Source: Paenibacillus dendritiformis (GTDB lineage Bacteria; Bacillota; Bacilli; Paenibacillales; Paenibacillaceae). From it: a DNA stretch of 64,000 nucleotides. Under the pieces are notes generated by a model that saw only the letters and a list, made by a program, of their open reading frames with translations, was not told the DNA's origin and did not search any database. Position numbers and translations under genes: made by a program. Below are positions 43,278 to 52,375 of the stretch, one piece after another; position 1 is the stretch's first letter, and the number at the start of each line of letters is the position of its first letter. The stretch covers positions 6,254,001 to 6,318,000 of the forward strand of contig NZ_OX216966.1 of NCBI RefSeq assembly GCF_945605565.1. The letters are read 5' to 3'.

Positions 43278-43314
43278 CGGGCCGCGCTTACCAGTGCGGC
43301 CCGCCGTTTTGTTT
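43278..43314 (+). terminator. ppaC terminator
   Basis: CGGGCCGC/GCGGCCCG stem followed by CCGTTTTGTTT. Confidence 0.85.
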
Positions 43315-43551
43315 CCTCCCCTACTTGACTTGCATTGACATCACCGCCAGATCGGCAAGGGGGCATCAGATAGCTTCCCTGGATGGAACGAGTTACAAAT
43401 AGATGTGGAAAAAGTTGTTGTTCCTGCGTAATAAGAAATAGAAGGACATCTTATCCTGTCCCATTGGGATAACGTACATATAAGCCCAGAAGGGCATTCT
43501 CATCCTGATCTAGTGGGACACGTCGATTCGGTAAGCCTGTTTGGTAAGCAA

Positions 43552-43741
43552 AATCCTGCTTTAATACAGCAATTCGATATGGACGACTCTACCAGAAAGG
43601 GAATCCTGCAAAATTACAGCAATTTCCCCCGATTCCCTTCGGTTCGGAGCAAAAGGGCCTAAAATGATGTAGATGCGCAGCATTTCCTCGCAATGTCGAC
43701 TCATTGAACCGAAATTCCTGTAAAATGGCAGCAATTCCCCC
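43552..43741. repeat. Three degenerate copies of an intergenic repeat
   Basis: ATCCTGCTTTAATACAGCAATTC (43553), ATCCTGCAAAATTACAGCAATT (43603) and ATTCCTGTAAAATGGCAGCAATT (43713) share tCCTG(c/t)aaaAt-nCAGCAATTcCCCC. Each core is partly self-complementary (cTG..CAG). Non-coding. The stretch 43320-43550 holds nothing else recognisable. Confidence 0.6.
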
Positions 43742-43761
43742 CACACGTTCAAGCCACAGGG

Positions 43762-43830
43762 GGCGATGATGCCTCCAGAAGACGGCGATGTCTCCAGAAA
43801 GGCAACGATATCTCCAGAAGGCGATGACTC
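43762..43830. repeat. Short tandem repeat, about 18-20 bp unit
   Basis: Four imperfect units of (g)gcgatg-tctccagaag. Stops in all frames around it; no gene assigned. Confidence 0.55.
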
Positions 43831-43936
43831 CCCCAGGTTCCAACACCATCTCTTGTATCCCGTAAATCAGGCCGTTGTGAAAGGCCATGGGGGCTTTTGG
43901 CGATTCATTTTTTATGCGGTGGATCATAAATTTATT

Positions 43937-43976
43937 AAAAAAACGCCCCCGCCGCGCATTTGCGTGACAAGAGCGT
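43937..43976 (-). terminator. Terminator of the RpiR regulator gene
   Basis: ACGCTCTTGTC pairs with GGCGGGGGCGT (with G-T pairs), followed by TTTTTT on the minus strand. Confidence 0.8.
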
Positions 43977-43988
43977 CTGTTCCTGCAA

Positions 43989-44849
43989 TCACAGAAAATA
44001 ATTCGTTATCGACTGATCGCTGGCCAATATCCCTTCGCTGTCCAGCTTTTTCTTCAAATACTGCTTATCCGATGAAATGAAAACGCTCATAATGAGATCG
44101 ACGACAAACAGAAACGTGATATGGTTGGACATAAAGGCGCTGTTGTTGACTGAGATTTTATCCGGCGCAATAATATCGACCACCGCATTTTCCGTAATCG
44201 GCGATGAGTCGTAGCAGGTGACCGCCACGGTCTTGGCCTGATTGACCTGCGCGATGGAGACGGCATCGATAATCTCCCGCGTCGAACCCGAACGCGAGAA
44301 GGCGATGACGACATCCTCGGGACCGCATTGGGAGGCGGCGATCTTCATTTCCCTGCTGTCGTTGATGGCATCGGCATGAACGCCGATAATCGCGAGCCGG
44401 TTCTTCAAGGCCATGGCCGCGAGGAACGAATCGAACAATCCGATGAGGACGATTCTGCGCGCTCCCTTCAGCAGCTCGACCACTTGATGAAGCTGATCTT
44501 CCGTAATGAGCGCCGAGGTGTTGACGATCAGCTCGTTATAATCGAGAGCCAGCGCATCAATGACGTTAATCTCGCGTCTCTCTTTCTTTTTGGCCTGCAT
44601 ATCGCGGTAAAACGCATCCTGGGCGAACGCGATTTTAAAATCGTTGAAGCCTTTGAAGCCCACCTTTTTGCAAAAACGGTTGATGCTTGTCTCGGATACG
44701 CCGATTTCATTCGCGATGGCCGTAATCGTATTACGGGTGATGAATTCCGGATTGTGTATAACAAAATTGGCGATTTGATTTTCGCCGTATGTTAATTTTT
44801 GCGTTTGCGATACAATTTTTGCGATGACCGCCGGAACCTGTGAAGACAT
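43989..44849 (-). CDS. RpiR/MurR-family transcriptional regulator
   Basis: 286 residues. N-terminal helix-turn-helix of the RpiR type (ITAIANEIGVSETSINRFCKKVGFKGFNDFKI, about 42-73) and a C-terminal SIS domain (RIVLIGLFDSFLAAMALKNRL, VIAFSRSGSTREIIDA) that would bind a phosphosugar or amide ligand. Start at 44849 has AGGAGGAGG. It lies after the hydantoinase-type operon on the same strand and is its most likely regulator; palindromes before the first gene of that operon fit. Confidence 0.88.
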   Translation of the reverse strand: MSSQVPAVIAKIVSQTQKLTYGENQIANFVIHNPEFITRNTITAIANEIGVSETSINRFCKKVGFKGFNDFKIAFAQDAFYRDMQAKKKERREINVIDALALDYNELIVNTSALITEDQLHQVVELLKGARRIVLIGLFDSFLAAMALKNRLAIIGVHADAINDSREMKIAASQCGPEDVVIAFSRSGSTREIIDAVSIAQVNQAKTVAVTCYDSSPITENAVVDIIAPDKISVNNSAFMSNHITFLFVVDLIMSVFISSDKQYLKKKLDSEGILASDQSITNYFL

Positions 44850-44943
44850 GGTACCTCCTCCTGACTGCCAATGGGAAAAATGCGAATCCGGTAACCTCGC
44901 TAGCACACCCCATTATATCATATCAAGGGAGGTAATGAGAAAA

Positions 44944-45633
44944 TCAGGCCAGCATCATTTTCCAATTTTCCGCCCTCCGGCGGAGCTCGCCTGCATCCAT
45001 CGCCCCCGTCTGAACAAGAAACGCGTAATCGAGCGCATTTGGCAAACAGGGCAAGCCCAGCATCGTCTTGCAGAACGCATGCGCCGCGATTTCACTGCAT
45101 TTCACAATGGTTGATCTCTTCGTATACCAGCTTCCAAGCTTGAAAACCGCAATCGGCTCCAGCGTCTCATTCGTGAATTGCCCTGCCCGGTACTCTGTAT
45201 AATGAAAAAACTCATGCGCCAGATGAATGTCAATGAGCCGATCAAGCTCCTGTCCTTGCTCCTCGCATCCATTCCCCATCACCGACCGGTATGCCTGCCG
45301 CATATCGCGGAGCGACGACGCATAGATGATAATCGCCGGCGGATTCTTGGCGAAATCAATCTGCGCGCGGAAGCTTACGTTGTGGAATGTGCCGGACTGG
45401 TTCGTCACTTCATACTGCAAGCCTTCCATCTGACACAGCTCCCGTATGGACTTGCCCTTGCCCTTGTATGCAGCCGCCGTCTCTCTGCCCCGCTCAAGCG
45501 ACATGCTCACATAGTACGCAATTCGGTCCTTCGGTATTTTGTGGAAAAGGGGGTCCTGCTCCAGCTCCGCGCACGCCAGCAATTCATCGGACCCTTCCCC
45601 TTCCGTCAAGCGACGGATGACCTCGTCCGGCAT
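44944..45633 (-). CDS. HExxH putative zinc-dependent protein, unknown family
   Basis: 229 residues, no signal or membrane segment. HEFFH at 140-144 with Glu181 in CSEIAAHAF gives the HExxH...E zinc-site pattern of gluzincin-like peptidases. About 50 residues before it is a strand AIIIYASSLRDM. Lies 12 bases after the HyuA gene, so surely co-expressed. It might be a peptidase or amidase on the product of the HyuA step, or a helper; no assignment is possible. Confidence 0.72.
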   Translation of the reverse strand: MPDEVIRRLTEGEGSDELLACAELEQDPLFHKIPKDRIAYYVSMSLERGRETAAAYKGKGKSIRELCQMEGLQYEVTNQSGTFHNVSFRAQIDFAKNPPAIIIYASSLRDMRQAYRSVMGNGCEEQGQELDRLIDIHLAHEFFHYTEYRAGQFTNETLEPIAVFKLGSWYTKRSTIVKCSEIAAHAFCKTMLGLPCLPNALDYAFLVQTGAMDAGELRRRAENWKMMLA

Positions 45634-45645
45634 ACCTTCCCCTCC

Positions 45646-47793
45646 TTACTGATAAGCAATGACGATCAATTCTTCTTCCTCTTTCAGCATTTCCGTCTCG
45701 ATCTCGAGAATCGACATCAGTTGCTCCTTCGTCTGCATCCCGGTCAAATCGAGCATCTTCTCCCGATAAAAGACGAATACCTTCGGTATCGTCGCGTTCG
45801 CGTCGGAGTAGATCGTATTATCGTCTAGAAAATCTTGCAGCCGGTTCCCGAACTCGGCTTTGGCCACCTTCGCATAATGAACGTTCCCCTTCTTGAACCG
45901 GACCACGCCTTCCCGATCCAATACGCTCACATAGTTCGTCTTCTTCTTGATCAGGCCGAAGAACGATTTCTTCGTCTCCTCGCAGACGAACAGGCTCCAG
46001 CGGCCGCACTGGGACGCCAGCTTCATGCTGTCCGCCGGCTGATCGACGGAGCTGGCGGCAATGGCGGCCATCTCCTCGACAGACAGCGCTTGCTGGCCGA
46101 GATCTTTGGAGCGAAGCTCTGTCGAGCCGGTAGCGACTGCCCGCAAAATGTTTTTCTGGCTGTCGATCTCGATCGTCACCTCGACCGTATCCTCACTGGC
46201 GCCGGATTGGACGATACGCTCGACGATGTCAGAGCGGATGCGCTTGATGTCCTCTTCCGTCGGATTCACGACGGTTCTCTCCAGCTGCTCCTTCACCATC
46301 GCCAGGGCGACGCCGATGGTCGATACGTAAGGCGCGTTATTCGCGATCTGGAAGCGGAACCGCTCCCGCTCCGCCATCGCCGGGACGAGCACGGCGCCGC
46401 TGCCTCCGCCGCCGACCAGCGTCACGAACGAGCGATCCAGCTCATAGTCCTCGATCATCTCATTGACGGTCTTCATCGTCTTGTCGATCGCGATATTCAT
46501 AACCTGTCTGGCGGCCTCCTCGACGCTCAAGCCGACATGGGCGGCAAGGGCTTCCCATGCCCGCACGGCCGCTTCCTTGTTCCCCCGCGCGTAATCGCCT
46601 TCCGGAATATAGCCGAGAATGTTGGCCGCGCCGGCCAGCGTGTAGGAGAATTCCTTGCCGGTCTCGCTCTCGAAAATGATATATTCGGCCGGATCCCCTT
46701 CCCGCGGGCTGACGAACTTGACCTTCGGATTGACGATCTGCTCCGTCGGGGCGAACGCCTCGTATTCCTTGCCCGCAATATGGGCGCTTCGCGGACCGAC
46801 ATCGATGATTTTCCCGTTCGCCACCTTAATCATGCTTCCGCCGGCAATACCAAGCGTCCGGACATCCAGGGACTGCAAATAGGTCCGGTGGCCGCCGACC
46901 TGGGCATTCTTGATCATGACCTTCCCGTTCTTGATAACGGAAATATCGACGCTCGTGCCGCCGACCTCGAAAAAGATGCCGTCCGACACCTTCTCATACA
47001 TCAGCACGCCGGCAACTCCGGCGGCTAGACCCGACAGCATCGTCAAAATCGGACGCTTGCGCACCTCGTCGATGCTCATAACGCCGCCGTCGCAGCGCAT
47101 AATCATGAGCGGGGATTGAATATTCGCGTTTTTGACGGATTTCTCCGTCATGTTCGCCGTTTCCATCATTTTCGGAATGAGGGACGCATTTACGACCGCC
47201 GTTCTTGTCCGTGTCTTGAGTCCATATAACTGGGAGATTTCATGCCCGCCGGTAGCATACATGCCTTTGCGGTTCGCTATCTCGACAACGCGGAGCTCGT
47301 TGGCCGGATCATCCACGCTATACGCCTCGGAAGCGACGATCACCTCCGCCCCCTGCCGGGCAAGCTCGTCAATCGCAGCTTCGATATCCTCATCCCGCAA
47401 ATTTTTGGAATCGAGGTACGTATGGTACGTCTTCAAATATTTTCCCGGCGCCAGTTCAATGTCCCCGGGATTCGACTCCGAGCGCGCGCTCATGCCGTCA
47501 AGGCCGGAACCCATGCCGACAATGCCAACTCGGGCCACGTCCCCTTCCAGCAAGGCGTTCGTCGCTTGCGTCGTCCCGTGGGCGATAAAGGTCACATCGT
47601 CCGGAGCAATGCCCTCGCTCTCCAAAATCCGCTTCAATATTTGCACAATCCCTTTCGCCACACCGTCTTCGTCATGATGTGTCGTCGGAATTTTCATCTT
47701 CCCGATAACCTCATACGTCTCATTGTCAATGACGGCCGCATCCGTGAAGGTGCCTCCGACATCAATCCCAACCCTTACTTTTCTTCTCTCCAT
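45646..47793 (-). CDS. Hydantoinase/oxoprolinase family protein (HyuA type)
   Basis: 715 residues. N-terminal Hydant_A_N ATP-binding fold (RVGIDVGGTFTDAAVID, HGTTQATNALLEGD) and Hydantoinase_A domain (ARVGIVGMGSGLDG, FEVGGTSVDISVIKNGK, LVGGGGSGAVLVPAMAE). Such proteins open or phosphorylate cyclic amides with ATP, normally with a HyuB partner; no HyuB gene is present here. AGGAGGAG before ATG at 47793. Substrate unknown. Confidence 0.88.
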   Translation of the reverse strand: MERRKVRVGIDVGGTFTDAAVIDNETYEVIGKMKIPTTHHDEDGVAKGIVQILKRILESEGIAPDDVTFIAHGTTQATNALLEGDVARVGIVGMGSGLDGMSARSESNPGDIELAPGKYLKTYHTYLDSKNLRDEDIEAAIDELARQGAEVIVASEAYSVDDPANELRVVEIANRKGMYATGGHEISQLYGLKTRTRTAVVNASLIPKMMETANMTEKSVKNANIQSPLMIMRCDGGVMSIDEVRKRPILTMLSGLAAGVAGVLMYEKVSDGIFFEVGGTSVDISVIKNGKVMIKNAQVGGHRTYLQSLDVRTLGIAGGSMIKVANGKIIDVGPRSAHIAGKEYEAFAPTEQIVNPKVKFVSPREGDPAEYIIFESETGKEFSYTLAGAANILGYIPEGDYARGNKEAAVRAWEALAAHVGLSVEEAARQVMNIAIDKTMKTVNEMIEDYELDRSFVTLVGGGGSGAVLVPAMAERERFRFQIANNAPYVSTIGVALAMVKEQLERTVVNPTEEDIKRIRSDIVERIVQSGASEDTVEVTIEIDSQKNILRAVATGSTELRSKDLGQQALSVEEMAAIAASSVDQPADSMKLASQCGRWSLFVCEETKKSFFGLIKKKTNYVSVLDREGVVRFKKGNVHYAKVAKAEFGNRLQDFLDDNTIYSDANATIPKVFVFYREKMLDLTGMQTKEQLMSILEIETEMLKEEEELIVIAYQ

Positions 47794-47854
47794 CGTTCTC
47801 CTCCTGCGGCAACGGGCGGACACCCGCAAGTCTCCGCCCTGATTCTCTCTTCAT

Positions 47855-49147
47855 CTAAAAGACCATGAAAGACCCGAATACCATCGAAATCAGCACCGCG
47901 ACCATCATCCAAGGAAGCGTCTTTTTCAAAATATCGTTAATGTCGCTCTTCGTAAAATCCGCGACCCACACATTATGCGAGTTGGTCGGGTCGGATACGG
48001 CCTGCACGTTGCTGACGACGCGCAGCGCCAGCATCGCCGCGACCGGAGTCATGCCCGCCGAGACGAACAGGGCAGCAATGCCGCTGCCCAGTCCCCATAC
48101 GTTCAGCGGCCCGCGGTAGATGGCGAGCGGAGACAGCAGCGTGAAGAACAGAATGTACATCAGCGGGCTGGTCGGCAGCACCGCTTCAATCAACGGGCTG
48201 ATCAGCGCCGATACCTGCGGCGCCATGACGGAATTCAACAGAATGCCGATGCCAATCATGAGCGCCATCGCGCCGGCGACGTCCTGAATCCCTTCCACCA
48301 ACGCGCTGGACAGGACATGAATCGGCCGCTTCGGCCAAGTCAGCAGTATCGTAACTAACGCGCCGATGACCACCGCCGGCACGATGTCGAGCTTGAACGC
48401 AAAGACGAGAATGACCGGCACAAGCGGGCTAATGAGCGCAAAGGCAGGCACTTTTTTGCCTTCTCCACCGGAAGCCGTCGGCATCGCCCATGCTTTGCGG
48501 CCCTTGCCGTCCCGCCGGATGTAGAAAATAATCATCGCCAACGATACGAGAATGAGCGGCAGCGCGGCGACGAGCGTATAATCCGCAATCGTCTGAACCG
48601 AGAGGCCGAGCACATCGACATAGACGGCCCAGTTGGAGACGTTGAACAGCGCGCCGACGCCGACGGCGGAAATGACGACGATAGAGGCGACGAACTGGGA
48701 AATGCCCGCCGTCAGCATAATCGGAATAACGATCGTACCGACCAGGATGACCATGCCCAGGCCTCCGGCCGCCGAGAAAATAATCGACGCGGTTGCGAAA
48801 AACAAGACCGCGATCAGCACCGGCTTGTCGCCTGCAAGCTCGGCCGCTTTCCGGATAATCGACTTGGTAATGCCGACTTTATTCAAGATTTGCCCGAACC
48901 AGGCCCCGAATATCAAGCCTGCGATGGCGCCGGACAGGCGCATCGAGCCGGATGACAGAATCGTCTTGGCAATCGTGGTCGCCTCGGGATCGTTCGACAT
49001 CCACGGCACGCCAGCGATGACGGCGAACAGAATCGCCATCAAGGGCAGGGCGAGAATAGTCGGAAGCTTCCGGGTCATCATTAACCCGACGAACACAAGA
49101 AAGACAAGTAAAATGCCGATGGCTTGAACCCACATTAACGATGTCAC
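47855..49147 (-). CDS. Integral membrane permease (ion transporter superfamily type)
   Basis: 430 residues, 11-12 hydrophobic helices and two similar halves. Residues such as GLIFGAWFGQILNKVGITK and SAAGGLGMVILVGTIVIP fit CitM/GntP/DctM-like secondary carriers for organic acids. Located between the FAD oxidoreductase and HyuA genes, so probably imports their substrate. Exact family uncertain. Confidence 0.75.
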   Translation of the reverse strand: MTSLMWVQAIGILLVFLVFVGLMMTRKLPTILALPLMAILFAVIAGVPWMSNDPEATTIAKTILSSGSMRLSGAIAGLIFGAWFGQILNKVGITKSIIRKAAELAGDKPVLIAVLFFATASIIFSAAGGLGMVILVGTIVIPIMLTAGISQFVASIVVISAVGVGALFNVSNWAVYVDVLGLSVQTIADYTLVAALPLILVSLAMIIFYIRRDGKGRKAWAMPTASGGEGKKVPAFALISPLVPVILVFAFKLDIVPAVVIGALVTILLTWPKRPIHVLSSALVEGIQDVAGAMALMIGIGILLNSVMAPQVSALISPLIEAVLPTSPLMYILFFTLLSPLAIYRGPLNVWGLGSGIAALFVSAGMTPVAAMLALRVVSNVQAVSDPTNSHNVWVADFTKSDINDILKKTLPWMMVAVLISMVFGSFMVF

Positions 49148-49193
49148 GATGATTTCCCCTCTCGAATCAAGTTCTTATCATGCTCAGGTTCAT

Positions 49194-50552
49194 CTATATT
49201 TCTAAATAAGCGCCTTGTGCTTTGAGTACGGATTGCACTTCCTTGATGTTCACATCCTGCACGCGAATGCCGTTCTTGGCGGCTACCGCAGCGGCTACGC
49301 CGCCGGCATGGCCGATCGCCCCCGTCGTCGGCGTCGTCCGCATCGCTGCCTGCGCTTCGAAGGTGGCCGAAATGCATCTGCCGATGACGATCAGGTTCTG
49401 CACGGAATCCGTGATCATGCAGGAGTAAGGAATGCTATACATGCCTCCCCATTCCAGCTTCTGATGCTTCGTTCCTTCGCCGTCCGGACTATGGATATCG
49501 ATCGGATAACCGGAATGCGCGATCGTATCCTCGAACATCCGCTGCTCCAGCAGATCCTCGGCCGTCAGCGTATACACGCCCTTAATCTGGCGGGATCCCC
49601 GAACGCCGATACTCGGGCCGGTCGATTCCACGACCGCATGCTCGAAGCCCGGAATATATTTTCGCACGAACAGTTCCAGCTCGCGGCACTGCTTCCGGCC
49701 TTCCATCTCCGCCTTGCTCAGACTGAATGCATCTGTCGGGTCATGACCGAGAATCCGGGTCGTATTCATAATGACCTCACCAGGGTTATTCGTCTCGAAG
49801 AACAGCACATTTTCCCGCTGGATCGAGATCTCGCCCCTCTCCTTCGCCAGCTTGAACAGGCTGTCGAACCCGCCTACCGACAAGCGCGGCGCCTTCTCGA
49901 TAATGGACGTGTCGCCCTGATACAGAGGAAAGTCTTCCGGGTGGGCGTGAATATATTGTTTTACCTTCGGAATATCAACGTTGTACATCTTCATCTTCAA
50001 CGTCATCGGCTGCATGGCCCCGTCGGATTCCCTGCCCTTGGTGAACTCGGCTCCCGCGCCGACGGACAAATCGCCGTCGCCCGTCCCGTCGATGAACACG
50101 GACGCCTCGATATCGCTCAGACCGGATTTGTTGCATACCGTTATGCTGACGATTCGTCCGCCCTCGGTCTTCACGCCGGCCAGCATCGTATGGTACAGAA
50201 TCTCCCCACCGCTCTCGGTGACCATCAGCTCCAGCTCATGCTTCATCGCTTCGGCATCGAACGGGGTAACCGAATACGTGAAGCCGACCGTATCGAAAAT
50301 ATGTCCCGGCGACTTGCCCTGCTTCTTCAGCCGTTCAATCAACTGATCCGTAAACCCTTGAATAGCAAGCTTCTCTCCCGCATGGAAGGTCATCATCGGG
50401 CCTACCCCATTCGCGGTAAGCGTCCCGCCCAGAAATCCGTGCGACTCCACAATCAGGGTCTTCGCCCCCAAGCTGGATGCCGCAACGGCAGCCATCGCTC
50501 CCGATATGCCGCCGCCCATGACCACCACATCATACTTCAGCCTGTTCCCCAT
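49194..50552 (-). CDS. FAD-dependent oxidoreductase (PF12831-type)
   Basis: 452 residues. FAD loop YDVVVMGGGISGAMAAVAAS with Glu in LIVESHGFLGG, and FIDGTGDGDLSVGAGAEF as the second FAD block. First gene of the operon FAD oxidoreductase, permease, HyuA, HExxH protein. Might oxidise an imported cyclic amide or hydroxy acid before hydrolysis. Same family as the protein at 3971-5557 but clearly distinct. Confidence 0.83.
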   Translation of the reverse strand: MGNRLKYDVVVMGGGISGAMAAVAASSLGAKTLIVESHGFLGGTLTANGVGPMMTFHAGEKLAIQGFTDQLIERLKKQGKSPGHIFDTVGFTYSVTPFDAEAMKHELELMVTESGGEILYHTMLAGVKTEGGRIVSITVCNKSGLSDIEASVFIDGTGDGDLSVGAGAEFTKGRESDGAMQPMTLKMKMYNVDIPKVKQYIHAHPEDFPLYQGDTSIIEKAPRLSVGGFDSLFKLAKERGEISIQRENVLFFETNNPGEVIMNTTRILGHDPTDAFSLSKAEMEGRKQCRELELFVRKYIPGFEHAVVESTGPSIGVRGSRQIKGVYTLTAEDLLEQRMFEDTIAHSGYPIDIHSPDGEGTKHQKLEWGGMYSIPYSCMITDSVQNLIVIGRCISATFEAQAAMRTTPTTGAIGHAGGVAAAVAAKNGIRVQDVNIKEVQSVLKAQGAYLEI

Positions 50553-50602
50553 ACCGTCCTCGCTCCTTCTGATTAAGTGATGTATGATTGCTGCTTACCC
50601 AT

Positions 50603-50684
50603 AGCCTATCAGACAAAAAGTTAATTGTAAATGCTTTCAGGAAAATAATTTTCTATATATCCGAAAATTATGTTTATTATTTTC
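50603..50684 (-). promoter_or_regulatory. Promoter and candidate RpiR operators of the FAD/HyuA operon
   Basis: Minus strand TTTACA (50631-50626), 17-base spacer, TAGGCT (50608-50603). Just upstream lie a perfect palindrome GAAAATAATTTTC (50641-50653) and a second, larger inverted repeat GAAAATTAT...ATTATTTTC (50663-50684). GAAA/TTTC arms are usual for RpiR-family sites. Binding is inferred. Confidence 0.55.
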
Positions 50685-50721
50685 CGAGTGTTCTGAATCT
50701 GTGATTTACCGCATAAAAGGC

Positions 50722-50753
50722 AAAAAAATCACCGAAGCTTGTGCTCCGGCGAT
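50722..50753 (-). terminator. Terminator of the SLH amidase gene
   Basis: ATCGCCGGAGC-ACAA-GCTTCGGTGAT (with G-T pairs) then TTTTTTT on the minus strand. Confidence 0.88.
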
Positions 50754-50770
50754 CTGTTATGGGCATTGCC

Positions 50771-51448
50771 TCATTCTCCAGGGTTATTTGCAATACGTCT
50801 CAATAGCCGCTCAGCGACCACAGCCACCTCGGCGCGGGTGATAGGCTGATTCGGTTCGAAATTTCCAGAGTCCCGCCCCACCATAATTCCGGCCTCGATC
50901 ACTGCTCTGATAGAGGCTTCTGCCCAGTGGCCGATGATATCGGGTGGAACCGGCTTATCGCTTGCCTTCATTGCCTTTTCTACCAATTGCATAAACTCCT
51001 GCCACCGCGGGAGAATACGGGACGGGCACGCCTTCCCGCTCCAGTGGCGGTGCGGTACGATAGCGTTCAGCCCGATGCCGTGCCGCTTGGCCAGCAGAGC
51101 GATTAGCTCCGCGGCCCGCTGCCATGCCAACGGCTCGTCCATTCCCTGGTACATGCAGACCTCGACGCCGATGGATGACGCGTTTCCGGGGCCGCTGCCG
51201 TCGCCGGCGTGCCAGCCCTGCTCATTATCCCGCAGACTCTGGTAGATCTCATGGTCATCTACCGTGTAATGCCAGCTTGTCTGCGTTCCGCCGCTTCCGT
51301 TCAATATATAACGGCTATGCGCTTCGGCCGTAGCCCCGGGAGCGGTATTATCCGTATTGTGAACGGTAATATATTGCGGCGTCATCGGTCGGCTCGGCTT
51401 GTTCGGCCGCCCGTCGGGAAGCAATCGCTGCTTGATTTCGATAGTCAC
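50771..51448 (-). CDS. N-acetylmuramoyl-L-alanine amidase with C-terminal SLH domain
   Basis: 225 residues. Amidase_2 domain (1-155) with zinc ligands His30 (ITVHNTDN), His133 and Cys141 (HRHWSGKACPSRI), as in phage endolysins such as XlyA. Residues 170-216 form one S-layer-homology domain (DIIGHWAEASIRAVIEAG, ITRAEVAVVAERLL), which binds pyruvylated cell-wall polymer. No signal peptide, so export would need a holin or lysis; it may be a prophage-derived or mother-cell enzyme. Confidence 0.88.
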   Translation of the reverse strand: MTIEIKQRLLPDGRPNKPSRPMTPQYITVHNTDNTAPGATAEAHSRYILNGSGGTQTSWHYTVDDHEIYQSLRDNEQGWHAGDGSGPGNASSIGVEVCMYQGMDEPLAWQRAAELIALLAKRHGIGLNAIVPHRHWSGKACPSRILPRWQEFMQLVEKAMKASDKPVPPDIIGHWAEASIRAVIEAGIMVGRDSGNFEPNQPITRAEVAVVAERLLRRIANNPGE

Positions 51449-51731
51449 TTTTCATCAGCTCTCTTCAGCAAAATTTTTCTGGAAGAAAACAAATCCGATT
51501 GCGATAGAAAGAGTGACTTCATCGCTATGATGTTCAGCTTCTATCTTCCATAGTAAATTCTATGACGAAAAGATAGAATGCGCCGATTGCATATGTCCCG
51601 TGCCAAAAGCTTGTTTATTAAGATGGAAAATATATATCCAGCTTCCTCCAATACCTCCCCTTCTCGATGAGCATTGCAAACATAGCAAAAACCGCCTAGG
51701 AATCTATCCTTCGCGGCTGAAAAAAATAGTG

Positions 51732-51857
51732 TTATGCTCCGTCTCGCTTGTTTCTTTTCCGTACGTACCACAACGCAACGCCGGCGGCACATAAGAGCCA
51801 GCTTATAATCGGGAAAGCAGGTGCTTCCTCACCGGTCTGCGGCAATTTTCGCTCCAT
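51732..51857 (-). pseudogene. Orphan LPXTG sorting signal: 3' end of a lost surface protein gene
   Basis: Minus-strand frame reads ERKLPQTGEEAP, then a hydrophobic helix (FPIISWLLCAAGVALWYV) and a basic tail RKRNKR: a full sortase A sorting signal. The frame extends upstream only about 20 residues to a stop at 51920 and has no ribosome site, so only the tail survives. The remaining sequence 51449-51731 and 51858-52039 shows no other gene. Confidence 0.65.
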
Positions 51858-52039
51858 TTGATGTAAGGAAGCAACCAAAAAGAGCTTACCTGTAGAGAAA
51901 ATTTCTCTCCGTAAAGATAAGCCCTGTTTTCGCTATCATCCTGATTATCGAATTTCCTATGACAACTAATAATCGTTTATATCTGGCATGTAAATATAGT
52001 CACATGAGAATCTTAACGCTTGCCTTCAATAGGGTAGCC

Positions 52040-52375
52040 CTAAGCCAGGATAGACCGGGCATTGCGAAGCACAGCTTTCATACATTCTGATTCTACATGA
52101 ATATTCGCCACGATTTTCATTCTGCGATTTTTTACATCGAGGCTTTTCAATTGATCGGTAAGGACAACCCCTGTAAATGGAAATCCTTCCGGAAGGGGAA
52201 CCTCAAAAGGATAATTTGTAACTTGGCTTGTAATCGGACATACAACCGCAAAGCCGGTCACTTCATTAAAATCGGCTTCGGACAGCACAATGGCGGGCCG
52301 CCGGCCTGCCTGTTCATATCCGGCTTGCGCATCAAAGTTAAGCCAAACTAAATCGCCACGTCCTGGAACCGTCAA
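52040..52375 (-). CDS. mazF: MazF/PemK-type mRNA-cleaving toxin
   Basis: 111 residues: GRGDLVWLNFDAQAGYEQAGRRPAIVLS (catalytic Arg region), VVCPITSQ, TGVVLTDQLKSLDVKNRR. Sequence-specific endoribonuclease that arrests growth when free. Its ATG overlaps the antitoxin stop by 4 bases. Confidence 0.92.
   Translation of the reverse strand: MTVPGRGDLVWLNFDAQAGYEQAGRRPAIVLSEADFNEVTGFAVVCPITSQVTNYPFEVPLPEGFPFTGVVLTDQLKSLDVKNRRMKIVANIHVESECMKAVLRNARSILA

Noticed and set aside
51541..51792. 83-codon minus-strand frame (MCRRRCVVVRTEKKQ...)
   Set aside because: Out-of-frame reading of the LPXTG sorting signal; the correct frame gives a recognisable motif.
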